Source: Polymorphospora lycopeni | GTDB taxonomy: Bacteria; Actinomycetota; Actinomycetes; Mycobacteriales; Micromonosporaceae | Reading direction: 5' to 3' | Length of the DNA stretch: 64,000 bases | Assembly (NCBI RefSeq): GCF_042237075.1 | Contig: NZ_JBCGDC010000028.1 | Coordinates: forward strand, 1 to 64,000 | Shown here: positions 38,089-46,144 of the stretch, piece by piece | Layout: each line of letters begins with the position of its first letter | Numbering within the stretch: position 1 is the stretch's first letter | Program-made: the position numbers and the translations under genes | The notes under the pieces: generated by a model | What the model was told of the DNA's origin: nothing | What the model saw: only the letters and a program-made list of their open reading frames with translations | Databases searched by the model: none

Positions 38089-38798
38089 GGCTTTACCTCC
38101 GTGGTGAGTTCGCCGCGGAGCCGTTGCAGGGCTGCCCGGGCCTGGGTACGCATCCGCTCGTCGACGGTACGGGTGGCGTAGCGCGCCTCCCGGTAGACGG
38201 TGGCGAACGGGCCGAGCACGTCGGCACTGACCCCGCGGTTGCCGCTGAGCAACCGGGTCACCAGGTCGGTCGGGGTGTCGCCGACCTCACGCCGCACACC
38301 CGCCGCGGCGGCGGCCTGCTCCAGCCGCAACCAGCACGCGATCACCGCGCGCCGCGGGTCGGAGTCGGCGTCGGACAGGTCGACCAGGCCGGCGTCGACG
38401 GCGGCGACCACCTCTTCGGCCGTACGGCCGGCGGCCCGTCGTGGCGCGTCCGGCCGGACGCGACGGGTCCGGCGACCCAGCCTGTCCCGCAGCATCGCCC
38501 ACACCAGCAGGCCGACCGCGACCACGACGGCGAGCACACACAGGGTGGCGGCCAGCGGGGCCAGCCAGTCCGGCAGTTCGGTGGGTTCGGCCGCGGCGAC
38601 CGCGCTGGGCTCCGGCGGGAAGGACGGAAGCTCCCGCTCCTGGGAGTAGTCGGGCAGCCCCGGTACGACGTCGTTGTCGACCGTCGGCTCGACGCGGCTG
38701 AACTCGAGCGACGAATGGCCGGCGGCGATCGCCGTCACCGCGAGCAGCAGCGCGACGACTGCAAGCGGCCAGAACCGGCGCAACGAGTTGGCATCCAT
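38085..38798 (-). CDS. DUF4129 domain membrane protein
   Basis: 237 residues from ATG 38798. One N-terminal helix (FWPLAVVALLLAVTAIAAG), an extracytoplasmic Pro/Glu-rich stretch, a second helix (LAATLCVLAVVVAVGLLVWAML) and a C-terminal domain with the DUF4129 pattern RRAVIACWLRLEQAAAAAGVRREVGDTPTDLVTRLL. DUF4129 often resembles a transglutaminase-associated tail and occurs in MoxR/DUF58 operons, as here. First gene of the operon that continues through moxR and DUF58. Confidence 0.87.
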   Translation of the reverse strand: MDANSLRRFWPLAVVALLLAVTAIAAGHSSLEFSRVEPTVDNDVVPGLPDYSQERELPSFPPEPSAVAAAEPTELPDWLAPLAATLCVLAVVVAVGLLVWAMLRDRLGRRTRRVRPDAPRRAAGRTAEEVVAAVDAGLVDLSDADSDPRRAVIACWLRLEQAAAAAGVRREVGDTPTDLVTRLLSGNRGVSADVLGPFATVYREARYATRTVDERMRTQARAALQRLRGELTTEVKP

Positions 38799-38806
38799 GG
38801 TGGCCC

Positions 38807-39544
38807 TCAATCCAGCCCGGCGAGGGTCTTCGCCCGGCCGAACACCTCGTCGAGCATCGCCGGGGTGAGCCGTCCGGTGAAGGTGTTCTGCTGGCTGACG
38901 TGATAGCAGCCCAGCAGGTGCGGGACCGGCGCCGGCGGCGACCAGTGCGCGCCGTGCCCGAACGCCGGGCGTGGACTGGGCGGGCGTACGCCGTACACCC
39001 GGGTCATGGCCGGCCACCACGCGGCCCAGGCGAACGCACCGAGGGCGACCACGACCCGCAGCGTCGACCTGATCAGTTCGATCTCCCGGTGCAGCCACGG
39101 CGCGCAGGTGTCGCGTTCGGCCGGGGTGGGCTTGTTGTCCGGCGGCGCGCACCGCACCGCCGCGAAGATCCGGGTGCCCCGCACGGTGAGGCCGTCGTCG
39201 CGGGCCAGGCTGGTCGGCTGGTTCGCCAGCCCGGCGCGGTGCAGCGCGGCGAAGAGCACGTCGCCGGAGCGGTCACCGGTGAAGATCCGACCGGTGCGGT
39301 TGCCGCCGTGCGCGGCCGGCGCGAGACCGAGGATGCCGATCCTGGCGTCGCCGGCCCCGAAGCCCGGCACCGGGCGGCCCCAGTAGACCTGGTCGCGAAA
39401 CGCCGCCCGCCTGGTCGTCGCGACCTCTTCGCGCCACTCGACCAGCCGGGGGCAGGCGAAGCAGTCGGCCACCGCGGCGTCGAGTGCGGCGAGGTCTCCG
39501 GCACGCCGGGCGCCGGCGACGACGTCCGCAGCGGTACGACTCAC
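38807..39544 (-). CDS. Family 5 uracil-DNA glycosylase (UDGb type)
   Basis: About 245 residues; the start is one of two adjacent GTG codons (39547 or 39544) after GGGGAGG. It removes uracil and related deaminated bases from DNA. Motif GLAPAAHGGNRTGRIFTGDRSG near residue 70 and the C-terminal GCYHVSQQNTFTGRLT are typical of family 5. Cys residues in ADCFACPRLVEW and VRCAPPDNKPTPAERDTCAPW would bind the 4Fe-4S cluster. The DUF4129 start follows 9 bp after the stop. Confidence 0.92.
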   Translation of the reverse strand: MSRTAADVVAGARRAGDLAALDAAVADCFACPRLVEWREEVATTRRAAFRDQVYWGRPVPGFGAGDARIGILGLAPAAHGGNRTGRIFTGDRSGDVLFAALHRAGLANQPTSLARDDGLTVRGTRIFAAVRCAPPDNKPTPAERDTCAPWLHREIELIRSTLRVVVALGAFAWAAWWPAMTRVYGVRPPSPRPAFGHGAHWSPPAPVPHLLGCYHVSQQNTFTGRLTPAMLDEVFGRAKTLAGLD

Positions 39545-39600
39545 CACGTACCCTCCCCTGCTCGACCCGCCCCATGCTGCCAGACCGGGGCCGGGTCCGA

Positions 39601-40296
39601 TCAGGCGGTGAGTCTGGTGCGGAAAAGCTCCAAGGTACGGGCCCAGGCGCTGGCCGAGGCCGCCCGGTCGAAGACCTCCGGCCGGTCGTCGTTGAAGAAC
39701 GCGTGCCGGGTGCCGGGGTAGTCGTAGATCGCGCATTCGCCACCGGCGGCCTCGATGGCGTGTGACGCCGTGACCACGCCCTCGGCCGCCGACGTGCCGT
39801 CCTCCTCGGAGCAGTGGATGACCGCCGCCTTGCCGGCGTAGTCCGTCCACTCCGGACGCATCCGCTCCCACGGCAGGACCGGATAGAACCCGACGGTCGC
39901 CACGATCCGGTCGGACAGGGTCGCCGACCACAGCGCGAGGCTGCCGCCGGCGCAGAAGCCGACGGTGCCGACCCGTCCGTTGACCTCCGGTCGCTGCGCC
40001 AGGTAGTCGGCGGCACCGCCGATGTCCTTGGCGGCCTGGTCCATCGCCAGCCCCATGATGAGCTTGCCGGCCTCGTCGGGCTCGCTGGTCGACTTGCCGT
40101 GGTAGAGGTCGGGGGCCAGGGCCACGAATCCGGCCTCGGCGAACCGGTCGGCGATCGAGGTGATGTGCGGCACCAGGCCCCACCACTCCTGGATGACGAT
40201 GACGGCCGGGGCGGCAGAGGACCGCTCGCCTGTCGGCAGGGCGAGGTAGCCCTCACTGGTCCCGCCGTTGCTGCGGTAACTCACCATTTCGCCCAT
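39601..40296 (-). CDS. Dienelactone hydrolase family protein
   Basis: 231 residues. An alpha/beta hydrolase of the DLH family with a Cys nucleophile in VGFCAGGSLALW, and a catalytic His in DYPGTRHAFFND; the acidic residue is expected before it. The N-terminus reads YLALPTGERSSAAPAVIVIQEWWGL. Substrate unknown: there is no catechol or chlorocatechol pathway nearby, so a general carboxyl-ester hydrolase is more likely. Confidence 0.92.
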   Translation of the reverse strand: MGEMVSYRSNGGTSEGYLALPTGERSSAAPAVIVIQEWWGLVPHITSIADRFAEAGFVALAPDLYHGKSTSEPDEAGKLIMGLAMDQAAKDIGGAADYLAQRPEVNGRVGTVGFCAGGSLALWSATLSDRIVATVGFYPVLPWERMRPEWTDYAGKAAVIHCSEEDGTSAAEGVVTASHAIEAAGGECAIYDYPGTRHAFFNDDRPEVFDRAASASAWARTLELFRTRLTA

Positions 40297-40384
40297 CGGC
40301 CGTCCTCCTGTCGGTCAGTCATCGTTGGCTGGTCGCACAGTGGTCTTGCGTGGCCGTCAGCCTGTCATGCCGGACAGGAACGCG

Positions 40385-40450
40385 GAAGCCGGCGGCGACG
40401 TGGCGTACACCTCCTCTTAACCCGAGGTGTGCCCCGTCGCCGCCGGCTTC
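40385..40450. terminator. Long hairpin between the DLH and membrane-protein genes
   Basis: A 16-bp perfect outer stem (GAAGCCGGCGGCGACG, 40385-40400, with 40435-40450) and an inner 7-bp stem (ACACCTC 40407-40413 with GAGGTGT 40424-40430) enclose a loop with CTTAACCCG. It lies after the stop of the minus-strand gene at 40471. Confidence 0.75.
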
Positions 40451-40470
40451 ATCGAACCGGTTGGCGGTTC

Positions 40471-40911
40471 TTACCCGGCGACCGGCTCCAGGCAGAGCAC
40501 GTCGCCCTTGGCGCCCGGCTTGCCCTCCCAGTAGTTGACCTGGGTGGTCGGGTGGGCGGCGCAGACGGTTTCGACATCCTTGGCCTCGATCTCGGTCTTG
40601 TCCGAAATCTTGCCGACGACCTTCCACTCGGCCGTGGCGTCGCCGCAGTCGATCGTCTTGAGGTCGTCCGCGCTCTGGCCGACCATGCAATCACCGACGT
40701 TGGCCGTCGACGGGGCACCGGTCAGGTTGTTCCAGATGAAGCCGCCGACGGCGATCACGACGAGAACCACGACCACGCCGATGATCTGCTTGGCGATGCC
40801 GCCGAGGAACGCCTTGCCGCGCGACGGCGGGGCCGGCGGCGGAGGAGGCGTCATCGAGGGGTTGGGGGCACCGGCCGGCGGCGGGGGCGGCGGTGCAACC
40901 TGCTCAGACAC
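40471..40911 (-). CDS. Proline-rich single-pass membrane protein
   Basis: 146 residues from GTG 40911. A cytoplasmic N-terminus of about 30 residues is rich in proline (APPPPPPAGAPNPSMTPPPPPAPP), followed by one helix (IIGVVVVLVVIAVGGFIW) and an extracytoplasmic domain of about 80 residues with four Cys (GDCMVG, TIDCGD, ETVCAAHP, DVLCLEP). This matches the LppU/SCO-type pattern of actinobacterial surface proteins with two likely disulfides. Function unknown. Confidence 0.8.
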   Translation of the reverse strand: MSEQVAPPPPPPAGAPNPSMTPPPPPAPPSRGKAFLGGIAKQIIGVVVVLVVIAVGGFIWNNLTGAPSTANVGDCMVGQSADDLKTIDCGDATAEWKVVGKISDKTEIEAKDVETVCAAHPTTQVNYWEGKPGAKGDVLCLEPVAG

Positions 40912-41068
40912 GGAGGGTTTCCTTCCATGGGGGTTGATCTGGCAGGCGACACCGTAACGGGGACCACCGACAATCATCGACCCGATTCCACGGAATCGAC
41001 ATGATCGATACGGCCGGTCGGCCTGACCCGACCGAACAGTTGATCATTTAGGGCCGATCCGGGACCCT

Positions 41069-42103
41069 TCAGCCGGTCGCTGTGGGCTCCGGCACATCAG
41101 GCGTAGCCGGGGACGGATCGGCCGTCGCGGTCGGCGACGGGTCCGGCCCGGTCGGCGCCGGGTCGGTCGGCGCCGGGTCGGTCGGCGCGGCTTCCGACGG
41201 CACCGGCGTCGGCGTCGGCGGCGGCGGCGGCACCGAAGGTGCTTCCGTCACCGTGCTGAACGGCTTGATGGGGGCGCCCTCCGGGCAGTACGGGTAGGTC
41301 CGCTTTGGACTTCCCTCCATTTCCGCCCGCATGGCCTCCTCGCACCACGCATGGCCGAGCCGGATCGGCCGGCCGTCCTGGTCGAGCAGCCGGGCATTCT
41401 GGATCAGCCGGCCCTGCTCGTCGTAGACGTACACGTCGCGGACCTCGGAATAGGGGTCGCTGTACGTGGGCTGGTAGTAGGTCGGCGGCGGGTCTGAGTC
41501 GACGAACGCCACGAAGCCGAAGACAGCCACCACGATCCCGGCGGCGTGCAGCCCGCGCCGCTGCCACCGGCCCAGGCGGTCGGAGCCACGCCGGCCGAGC
41601 CAGATCGAGCCGACCACGAAGGCGACGATCAGGAACAGGGTGCCGAAGATCGTGCTGTCCACGATCGGAACCAGCGACAGGCTGCCGCCGTTGACGAAGA
41701 ACGCGACCAGCATCGCGGCGAGATAGCCCCGCAGCACCCACCAGGCCGGCCGCAGCAGCCGCAGGAAGTCGGAGACCTGCGAATAGCCGATCAACGGGCC
41801 GAGCCGGGTGTCGGCCGCCTTGATCTGCCCCCGGGTCCGGCGTACGACCCCGGCGATCCGGTCGTCGAGGTTGGGTGCCGGCCCCTTGACCGGGACGTTC
41901 GCGGCGGCCCGCAGTTCGGCGGCATACGCGGCCGGCGAGCCGAGCCGGTCGGCCAGCGGTCCCTCCCCCTCGGCGGCGATCTCCGCGAGATGCTCCGGCA
42001 GGTCTTCGAGCAGTTCGTCGCGAACCGCCGGTGGCAGGTCGGCGAGCGCCGCCCGCACCTGCTCCACGTAGCGAGTGATCTCCGGTCCACTAATGACGGT
42101 CAT
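41069..42103 (-). CDS. HAAS-domain membrane protein, partner of PadR
   Basis: 344 residues from ATG 42103; the upstream GTG at 42184 would translate one repeat unit. Residues 1-70 (ITRYVEQVRAALADLPPAVRDELLEDLPEHL) form a HAAS/DUF1700-like helical domain, followed by three or four membrane helices and an Asp/Tyr-rich region. It ends in a Pro/Thr/Ala tail (APTDPAPTDPAPTGP). HAAS proteins are typically encoded next to PadR regulators and thought to sense envelope signals. Between it and padR lies the 74-bp mini-ORF array, whose last stop overlaps this start. Confidence 0.88.
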   Translation of the reverse strand: MTVISGPEITRYVEQVRAALADLPPAVRDELLEDLPEHLAEIAAEGEGPLADRLGSPAAYAAELRAAANVPVKGPAPNLDDRIAGVVRRTRGQIKAADTRLGPLIGYSQVSDFLRLLRPAWWVLRGYLAAMLVAFFVNGGSLSLVPIVDSTIFGTLFLIVAFVVGSIWLGRRGSDRLGRWQRRGLHAAGIVVAVFGFVAFVDSDPPPTYYQPTYSDPYSEVRDVYVYDEQGRLIQNARLLDQDGRPIRLGHAWCEEAMRAEMEGSPKRTYPYCPEGAPIKPFSTVTEAPSVPPPPPTPTPVPSEAAPTDPAPTDPAPTGPDPSPTATADPSPATPDVPEPTATG

Positions 42104-42399
42104 GCGGCACCTCGCTCCGCTCGGCAGCCGCACGACTGCAACCTGAGCCAACTGACTCGCTCGCTCCGCTCTCTCATGCGGCACCTCGCTCCGCTCGGCA
42201 GGCGCACGACTGCAACCTGAGCCAACTGACTCGCTCGCTCCGCTCTCTCATGCGGCACCTCGCTCCGCTCGGCAGGCGCACGACTGCAACCTGAGCCAAC
42301 TGACTCGCTCGCTCCGCTCACTCATGCGGCACCTCGCTCCGCTCGGCAGCCGCACGACTGCAACCTGAGCCAACTGATTCCCTCGCGCGGCTCGGTCAT
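42100..42399 (-). repeat. Array A: four 74-bp mini-ORFs linked by ATGA overlaps
   Basis: Exactly 74-bp periodicity: CATGCGGCAC-type junctions at 42101, 42175, 42249, 42323 and 42397. On the minus strand the padR stop overlaps ATG 42399. Four 25-residue frames follow (42399-42322, 42325-42248, 42251-42174, 42177-42100), each ending in a TGA that overlaps the next ATG, and the last stop overlaps the HAAS start. Products read M(R/S)ERSERVSWLRLQSC(A/G)CRAERGAA, the first with a variant beginning. Every unit ends with AGCGAGGTGCCGC before the next ATGA, a plausible ribosome-binding site. Confidence 0.92.
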
Positions 42400-42728
42400 G
42401 CCGCCATCCCCCGATCGTCCAGCAAGGTGTCCATTGTGGAGGCGAATTCGCGCCAGACCTTGGCGCTGCGGTTGAGCTGGTCGCGGCCGGCGGCGTTGAG
42501 CGAGTAGTACTTGCGGTGCGGCCCCTCTTCGCTCGGTACGACGTAGGTGGTCAGGAAACCGGACTGGAAGAGGCGGCGCAGGGTGCCGTAGACCGAGGCG
42601 TCGCCCACCTCGTCGAGCCCGGCGGCACGCAGCCGGCGCAGGATGTCGTAACCGTAGCCGTCCTCATCCCTGAGCACGGCGAGTACGGCCAGATCCAGCA
42701 CGCCCTTGAGCAACTGGGTGGTGTCCAC
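42396..42728 (-). CDS. PadR family transcriptional regulator
   Basis: 110 residues from GTG 42728 (117 from ATG 42749, which lies within the likely promoter). A winged helix is indicated by TQLLKGVLDLAVLAVLRDEDGYGYDILRRL and the wing VYGTLRRLFQSGFLTTYVV...PHRKYYSLNAAGRDQL. PadR proteins are dimeric repressors that respond to envelope-active compounds or metabolites. The HAAS gene downstream is the usual partner. An inverted repeat over the promoter suggests autorepression. Confidence 0.92.
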   Translation of the reverse strand: MDTTQLLKGVLDLAVLAVLRDEDGYGYDILRRLRAAGLDEVGDASVYGTLRRLFQSGFLTTYVVPSEEGPHRKYYSLNAAGRDQLNRSAKVWREFASTMDTLLDDRGMAA

Positions 42729-42735
42729 GGACCGA

Positions 42736-42765
42736 ACGCTACTTCGCATTACACAGTAGCGTCAA
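42736..42765 (-). promoter_or_regulatory. padR promoter and operator
   Basis: On the minus strand TTGACG (42765-42760) resembles a -35 box. An 8-bp inverted repeat, ACGCTACT and AGTAGCGT in plus-strand order (42736-42743 and 42755-42762) with an 11-bp spacer, covers the region between it and the start codon. Such 8-11-8 inverted repeats are typical PadR sites. If transcription starts near 42730, padR mRNA would be almost leaderless, which explains the missing Shine-Dalgarno site. Confidence 0.5.
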
Positions 42766-42806
42766 CCGCGCGCTACCCGCTGGCGTGTTGCCGCTAATCT
42801 GACGCC

Positions 42807-43235
42807 GTGCCTGCCAACGAACTCCTCAGCCGCCTCGCCGCCGCGCCCGGCGTCTACCGGGGCCGGGGCGACGGCCCCGAAAGCGGCCCGTTCGTGGCCC
42901 GGATGGCGGTCACCTCGGCGGTGCACGGGCGGGCCCTGATCCTCGACTACGAGGCGACCAGCGACCGCGACGGCCTCCAGCACGTCGAACACACCGTGCT
43001 CGTGGTCGGCGAGGGCGGCCGGCCCGAACTCCACGTCGCCTGCCTGAAACTGCCCGGCGTGGTGCGCTTCGCGCAGACCGCACCCAACCAGTTCACGGCG
43101 TACGAGGGGCCGATGGTCGCCCGGATCACGCTCACCGTTCCGCAGCCGGGCGCGGTCAGCTACGGCTGGTGGTGGTCGCGGGACGAGGCCGAGCCCCGCG
43201 AACAGTTCCGCGCCGAGATGCGCCGCTCCGGCTGA
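42807..43235 (+). CDS. Small protein of unknown function, possible beta-barrel
   Basis: 142 residues from GTG 42807, divergent from padR. The protein alternates short strands (YRGRGDG, ALILDYEATSD, HTVLVVGEGG, ELHVACLKLPGVVRFAQTAPNQFTAYEG, ARITLTVPQPGAVSYGWWWSRDE), which suggests a lipocalin- or DUF1579-like barrel. No catalytic motif seen. Its position suggests, but does not prove, control by PadR. Confidence 0.68.
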   Translation: MPANELLSRLAAAPGVYRGRGDGPESGPFVARMAVTSAVHGRALILDYEATSDRDGLQHVEHTVLVVGEGGRPELHVACLKLPGVVRFAQTAPNQFTAYEGPMVARITLTVPQPGAVSYGWWWSRDEAEPREQFRAEMRRSG

Positions 43236-43260
43236 GCCGATCCGGCGCCTGCCCCGCCAA

Positions 43261-44193
43261 CTAGGCGAGGCTCCAGGCGATGCCGTCGAGGATGTCGTGT
43301 TCGCTGGCCACCACCGAGGTCATCCCGGCCCGCTCCATGATCACCCGCAGCACCAGCGCCCCCGCACCGATCACGTCGGCCCGGCCCGGGTGCATCACCG
43401 GGATCTCCATCCGCTGGGCCGCCGACCGGGTCAACAGGTCGGCCGTCACCTTCGCCACCGCCTCATACGACACCCGGGCGTGGTGGATGCGGGCCGGGTC
43501 GTACTCGGGCAGTTCCTGCGCAATGCCGACCACGGTCGTGACCGAACCGGCCAGGCCGACCAGCGTCGCGGCCTCCCTACCCGGCACGACGGCCAGCGCC
43601 CGGTCGACCGCCTCGGCGATGTCGGCCTCGGCCGCCGCGACCTGGGCCGCGCTCGGCGGATCGCCGTGCAGGTGCCGCTCGGTCATCCGGACACAACCGA
43701 TGTCGACCGAGACCGCGCTCTCGACCTCGGCACCGCCGACCACGAACTCCGTCGAACCGCCGCCGATGTCGACGACCAGGTACGGCGGCCGGGCATCGGC
43801 GGGCAGGCCGCGTACGGCCCCGGTGAACGACAGCCGTGCCTCCTCGACACCGGTCACCACCTCCGGCGCCACCCCGAGCGTGTCGAGCACCATGGCCCGG
43901 AAGTCGTCGGCGTTCGACGCGTCGCGGGACGCCGACGTGGCGCACATGCGTACCCGGTCGACGCCGAGCGACTCGATCCGCTCCGCGTAGCCGACCAGCG
44001 CCGCCCGGGTGCGCTCGATCGCCTCCGGGGCCAGCCGGCCGGTGCGGTCGACGCCCTGGCCGAGCCGCACGATCTCCATCTGCCGGATCAGGTCGACCAG
44101 CGGCGCGCCCGGCGGGGCGTCCGGCCCGGGCAGGTCGGCCACCAGGAGCCGGATCGAGTTCGTGCCGCAGTCGATCGCCGCCACTCTCGTCAC
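43261..44193 (-). CDS. Exopolyphosphatase/guanosine pentaphosphatase (Ppx/GppA)
   Basis: 310 residues, the short actinobacterial form. An ASKHA-fold enzyme hydrolysing polyphosphate or pppGpp: N-terminal AAIDCGTNSIRLLVAD, catalytic acid region ATSASRDASN, YLVVDIGGGSTEFVVG with the phosphate loop, and GLAGSVTTVVGIAQ. Actinobacterial genomes usually carry two such proteins; which substrate dominates is unclear. It lies in the conserved ppx - DUF501 - ftsB - eno block. Confidence 0.93.
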   Translation of the reverse strand: MTRVAAIDCGTNSIRLLVADLPGPDAPPGAPLVDLIRQMEIVRLGQGVDRTGRLAPEAIERTRAALVGYAERIESLGVDRVRMCATSASRDASNADDFRAMVLDTLGVAPEVVTGVEEARLSFTGAVRGLPADARPPYLVVDIGGGSTEFVVGGAEVESAVSVDIGCVRMTERHLHGDPPSAAQVAAAEADIAEAVDRALAVVPGREAATLVGLAGSVTTVVGIAQELPEYDPARIHHARVSYEAVAKVTADLLTRSAAQRMEIPVMHPGRADVIGAGALVLRVIMERAGMTSVVASEHDILDGIAWSLA

Positions 44194-44240
44194 GCCGCAA
44201 CCCTACGAGGTCACGTCGCCCCCGGCGCGCCGGCCCGCCG

Positions 44241-44744
44241 TCACAGGTGCAGGAGCATCCGTACGTTGCCCAGCGTGTTCGGCTTGACCCGCTCCAGGCC
44301 GAGGAACTCGGCGACCCCCTCGTCGTACGAGCGCAGCAACTGCTCGTACACCTGGTGTGGCACCGGCGCCCCGTCGATCTCGACGAACCCGAACGAGCCG
44401 AAGAAGCGCGTCTCGAAGGTCAGCACGAAGACCCGGGCCACCCCGAGTTCGCGGGCGGTGGCCAGCAGGGCGTCGACGATCCGGTGACCGATCCGCATGC
44501 CCCGGCAGTCCGGATCGACCGCGACGGTACGGATCTCGGCCAGGTCCTCCCACATGACGTGCAGCGCGCCACAGCCGACGACCGCCCCGTCCTCGGTCCG
44601 GACCGCCACCCAGAACTCCTGGATGTCCTCGAAAAGGGTGACCGTGGCCTTGCTGAGCATCCGCCGGCCACCGCTGTAGGTGTCGATCAACCGGCGGATG
44701 ACCCGCACGTCCGAGGTACGCGCCCGGCGTACGACGAAATCCAT
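44241..44744 (-). CDS. GNAT amino-acid N-acetyltransferase (ArgA-like)
   Basis: 167 residues from ATG 44744. A GNAT protein with the acetyl-CoA loop DPDCRGMRIGHRIVDALL, followed by GVARVFVLTFETRFFGSFGF, close in length and form to the single-domain glutamate N-acetyltransferase of mycobacteria (Rv2747-like), which starts arginine synthesis. It has no amino-acid kinase-like domain as in E. coli ArgA. No arginine genes are nearby, so acetylation of glutamate is inferred. Confidence 0.85.
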   Translation of the reverse strand: MDFVVRRARTSDVRVIRRLIDTYSGGRRMLSKATVTLFEDIQEFWVAVRTEDGAVVGCGALHVMWEDLAEIRTVAVDPDCRGMRIGHRIVDALLATARELGVARVFVLTFETRFFGSFGFVEIDGAPVPHQVYEQLLRSYDEGVAEFLGLERVKPNTLGNVRMLLHL

Positions 44745-44865
44745 GCCCACCAAACTAGGACCGCCGGATCCGGGCCGACCCGCCGGGGCGGTCCGGAATC
44801 CCGGATTCGTGTCGGGCCCGCACCGCGAATGTCGACGGCGGCCGATCGAAGCCGACAGTGAGAAC

Positions 44866-45600
44866 ATGACAACGCCCCGCGCACCCTTCGCCGCGCGCTT
44901 CGTCGCCATCCCGGCCGCCGTCGTCCTCACCGTCGGCTCGCTCGGCTGCGGCGTCATCGACACCGTCCGGAACGTGGTGGACACCGCCGGCGTCCTGTCG
45001 GAATTCTCCGACCGGCTCGGCAAGGCAGCCGGCCTCACCTACACCGCCGAATACCGGATCGAGGGCAGCGACAGCGACACGGTCAGCTACGTGCAGCAGC
45101 CGCCGAACACCGCGACCGTCAAGGGCGACGGCCGCATGATCTTCACACCGGAACACATGATCTTCTGCGGCCCGACCGCCGGCCGGGTCACCTGCCAGAA
45201 GGCCCCCAACCACGCCGCCGCCACCGGCGATCCGACCCTGCTCGCGGGAGTGGCCGGACCCGGCTTCATCACCCCGGAGATCGCGCTCGGCATGGTCGCC
45301 CTCGCGGCGCTGGTTCCCGACGCCGACGTCGAGACCTCCGAGCGGACCATCGCCGGCCAGAAGTCGCTGTGCGCCGACGTGACCGGGATCAAGGACCCCA
45401 ACGCCGCGGCCGACACGGTGGCGCAGGACTTCTCGGTCTGCGTGACCGAGTCGGGCGTACTCGCGGCGTTCAACGGCACCACCGACACGGGCGAGAATGC
45501 CTCGCTCGAACTCAGCGGCTACTCCGACCGGGTCGACGGATCCGCGTTCGCCCCGCCGGCCGGCGCGGAGATCGTCGACGTCAGTGTGATCCAGTCGTAG
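44866..45600 (+). CDS. Secreted lipoprotein (paralogue A)
   Basis: 244 residues from ATG 44866. The N-terminus ends in lipobox SLGC after a hydrophobic stretch (IPAAVVLTVGS), so it is exported and lipid-anchored. The mature domain starts with a helical segment (VVDTAGVLSEFSDRLGKAAGLTYTAEYRI) and strand-rich sequence with four to five Cys (FCGPTAGRVTCQKAP, SLCADV, SVCVTES). It is homologous to the lipoprotein at 48788. The fold resembles LppX/LprG-type actinobacterial lipoproteins, but that is only an impression. It overlaps the end of the DUF501 gene by 20 bp. Confidence 0.8.
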   Translation: MTTPRAPFAARFVAIPAAVVLTVGSLGCGVIDTVRNVVDTAGVLSEFSDRLGKAAGLTYTAEYRIEGSDSDTVSYVQQPPNTATVKGDGRMIFTPEHMIFCGPTAGRVTCQKAPNHAAATGDPTLLAGVAGPGFITPEIALGMVALAALVPDADVETSERTIAGQKSLCADVTGIKDPNAAADTVAQDFSVCVTESGVLAAFNGTTDTGENASLELSGYSDRVDGSAFAPPAGAEIVDVSVIQS

Positions 45601-46144
45601 GCACGTCGACGCACGGGCCGCCGGTCCACCACGGTTCGACCAGTTCGAGCGTCTCGTCGCCGAACGGGTTGACGCCGGGGCCGGCGGCCAGCGCGTGGCC
45701 GAGATGCACGTGCAGGCACTTGACCCGGCCCGGCATACCGCCGGCGGACACCCCGGCGATCTCCGGCACCTCGCCGATCGCCTCCCGCCGGGCCAGGTAG
45801 TCGTGGTGGGCGGCCAGGTAGCGGGCCGCCAGCTCCGGGTCATCGGCCAGCCGCTCCGCCATCTCCTTCATCACGCCGGCCGACTCCAGCCGGCTGCACG
45901 CGGCCGTCGCCCGCGGACAGGTCAGGTAGAACAGCGTCGGGAACGGGGTGCCGTCGGCCAGCCGGGGCGTCGTCTCGACCACGTCCGGCAGCCCGCACGG
46001 ACACCGGTGGGCCACCGCGCGGGTACCCCGCGGGGGCCGACCGAGCTGCGCGCCGACAGCGGCCAGGTCGGCCTCGGTCGCCGGTTCCCGCACCGGCGGC
46101 GGTACGGCCGCGGCGGCCGCTTCCGCGGGTGGCTCAACCGTCAT
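45581..46144 (-). CDS. DUF501 protein
   Basis: 187 residues from ATG 46144. The DUF501 family occurs in actinobacteria between ppx and ftsB. It carries conserved Cys and His: AHRCPCGLPDVVETTPRLADGTPFPTLFYLTCP, and KCLHVHLGHALAAGPGVNP, likely metal ligands. An N-terminal Ala/Pro-rich stretch of about 30 residues is variable. Function unknown. Its start overlaps the last mini-ORF stop of array C (ATGA). Confidence 0.88.
   Translation of the reverse strand: MTVEPPAEAAAAAVPPPVREPATEADLAAVGAQLGRPPRGTRAVAHRCPCGLPDVVETTPRLADGTPFPTLFYLTCPRATAACSRLESAGVMKEMAERLADDPELAARYLAAHHDYLARREAIGEVPEIAGVSAGGMPGRVKCLHVHLGHALAAGPGVNPFGDETLELVEPWWTGGPCVDVPTTGSH

Noticed and set aside
37866..38903. Long plus-strand frame opposite the DUF4129 gene
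   Set aside because: It is antisense to a clear gene and includes the repeat array; composition is typical of shadow frames.
42105..42184. Extended start for the HAAS gene at GTG 42184
   Set aside because: The extension (VPHERAERASQLAQVAVVRLPS) is a repeat-unit translation in a frame different from the mini-ORF chain; ATG 42103 has the ATGA coupling.
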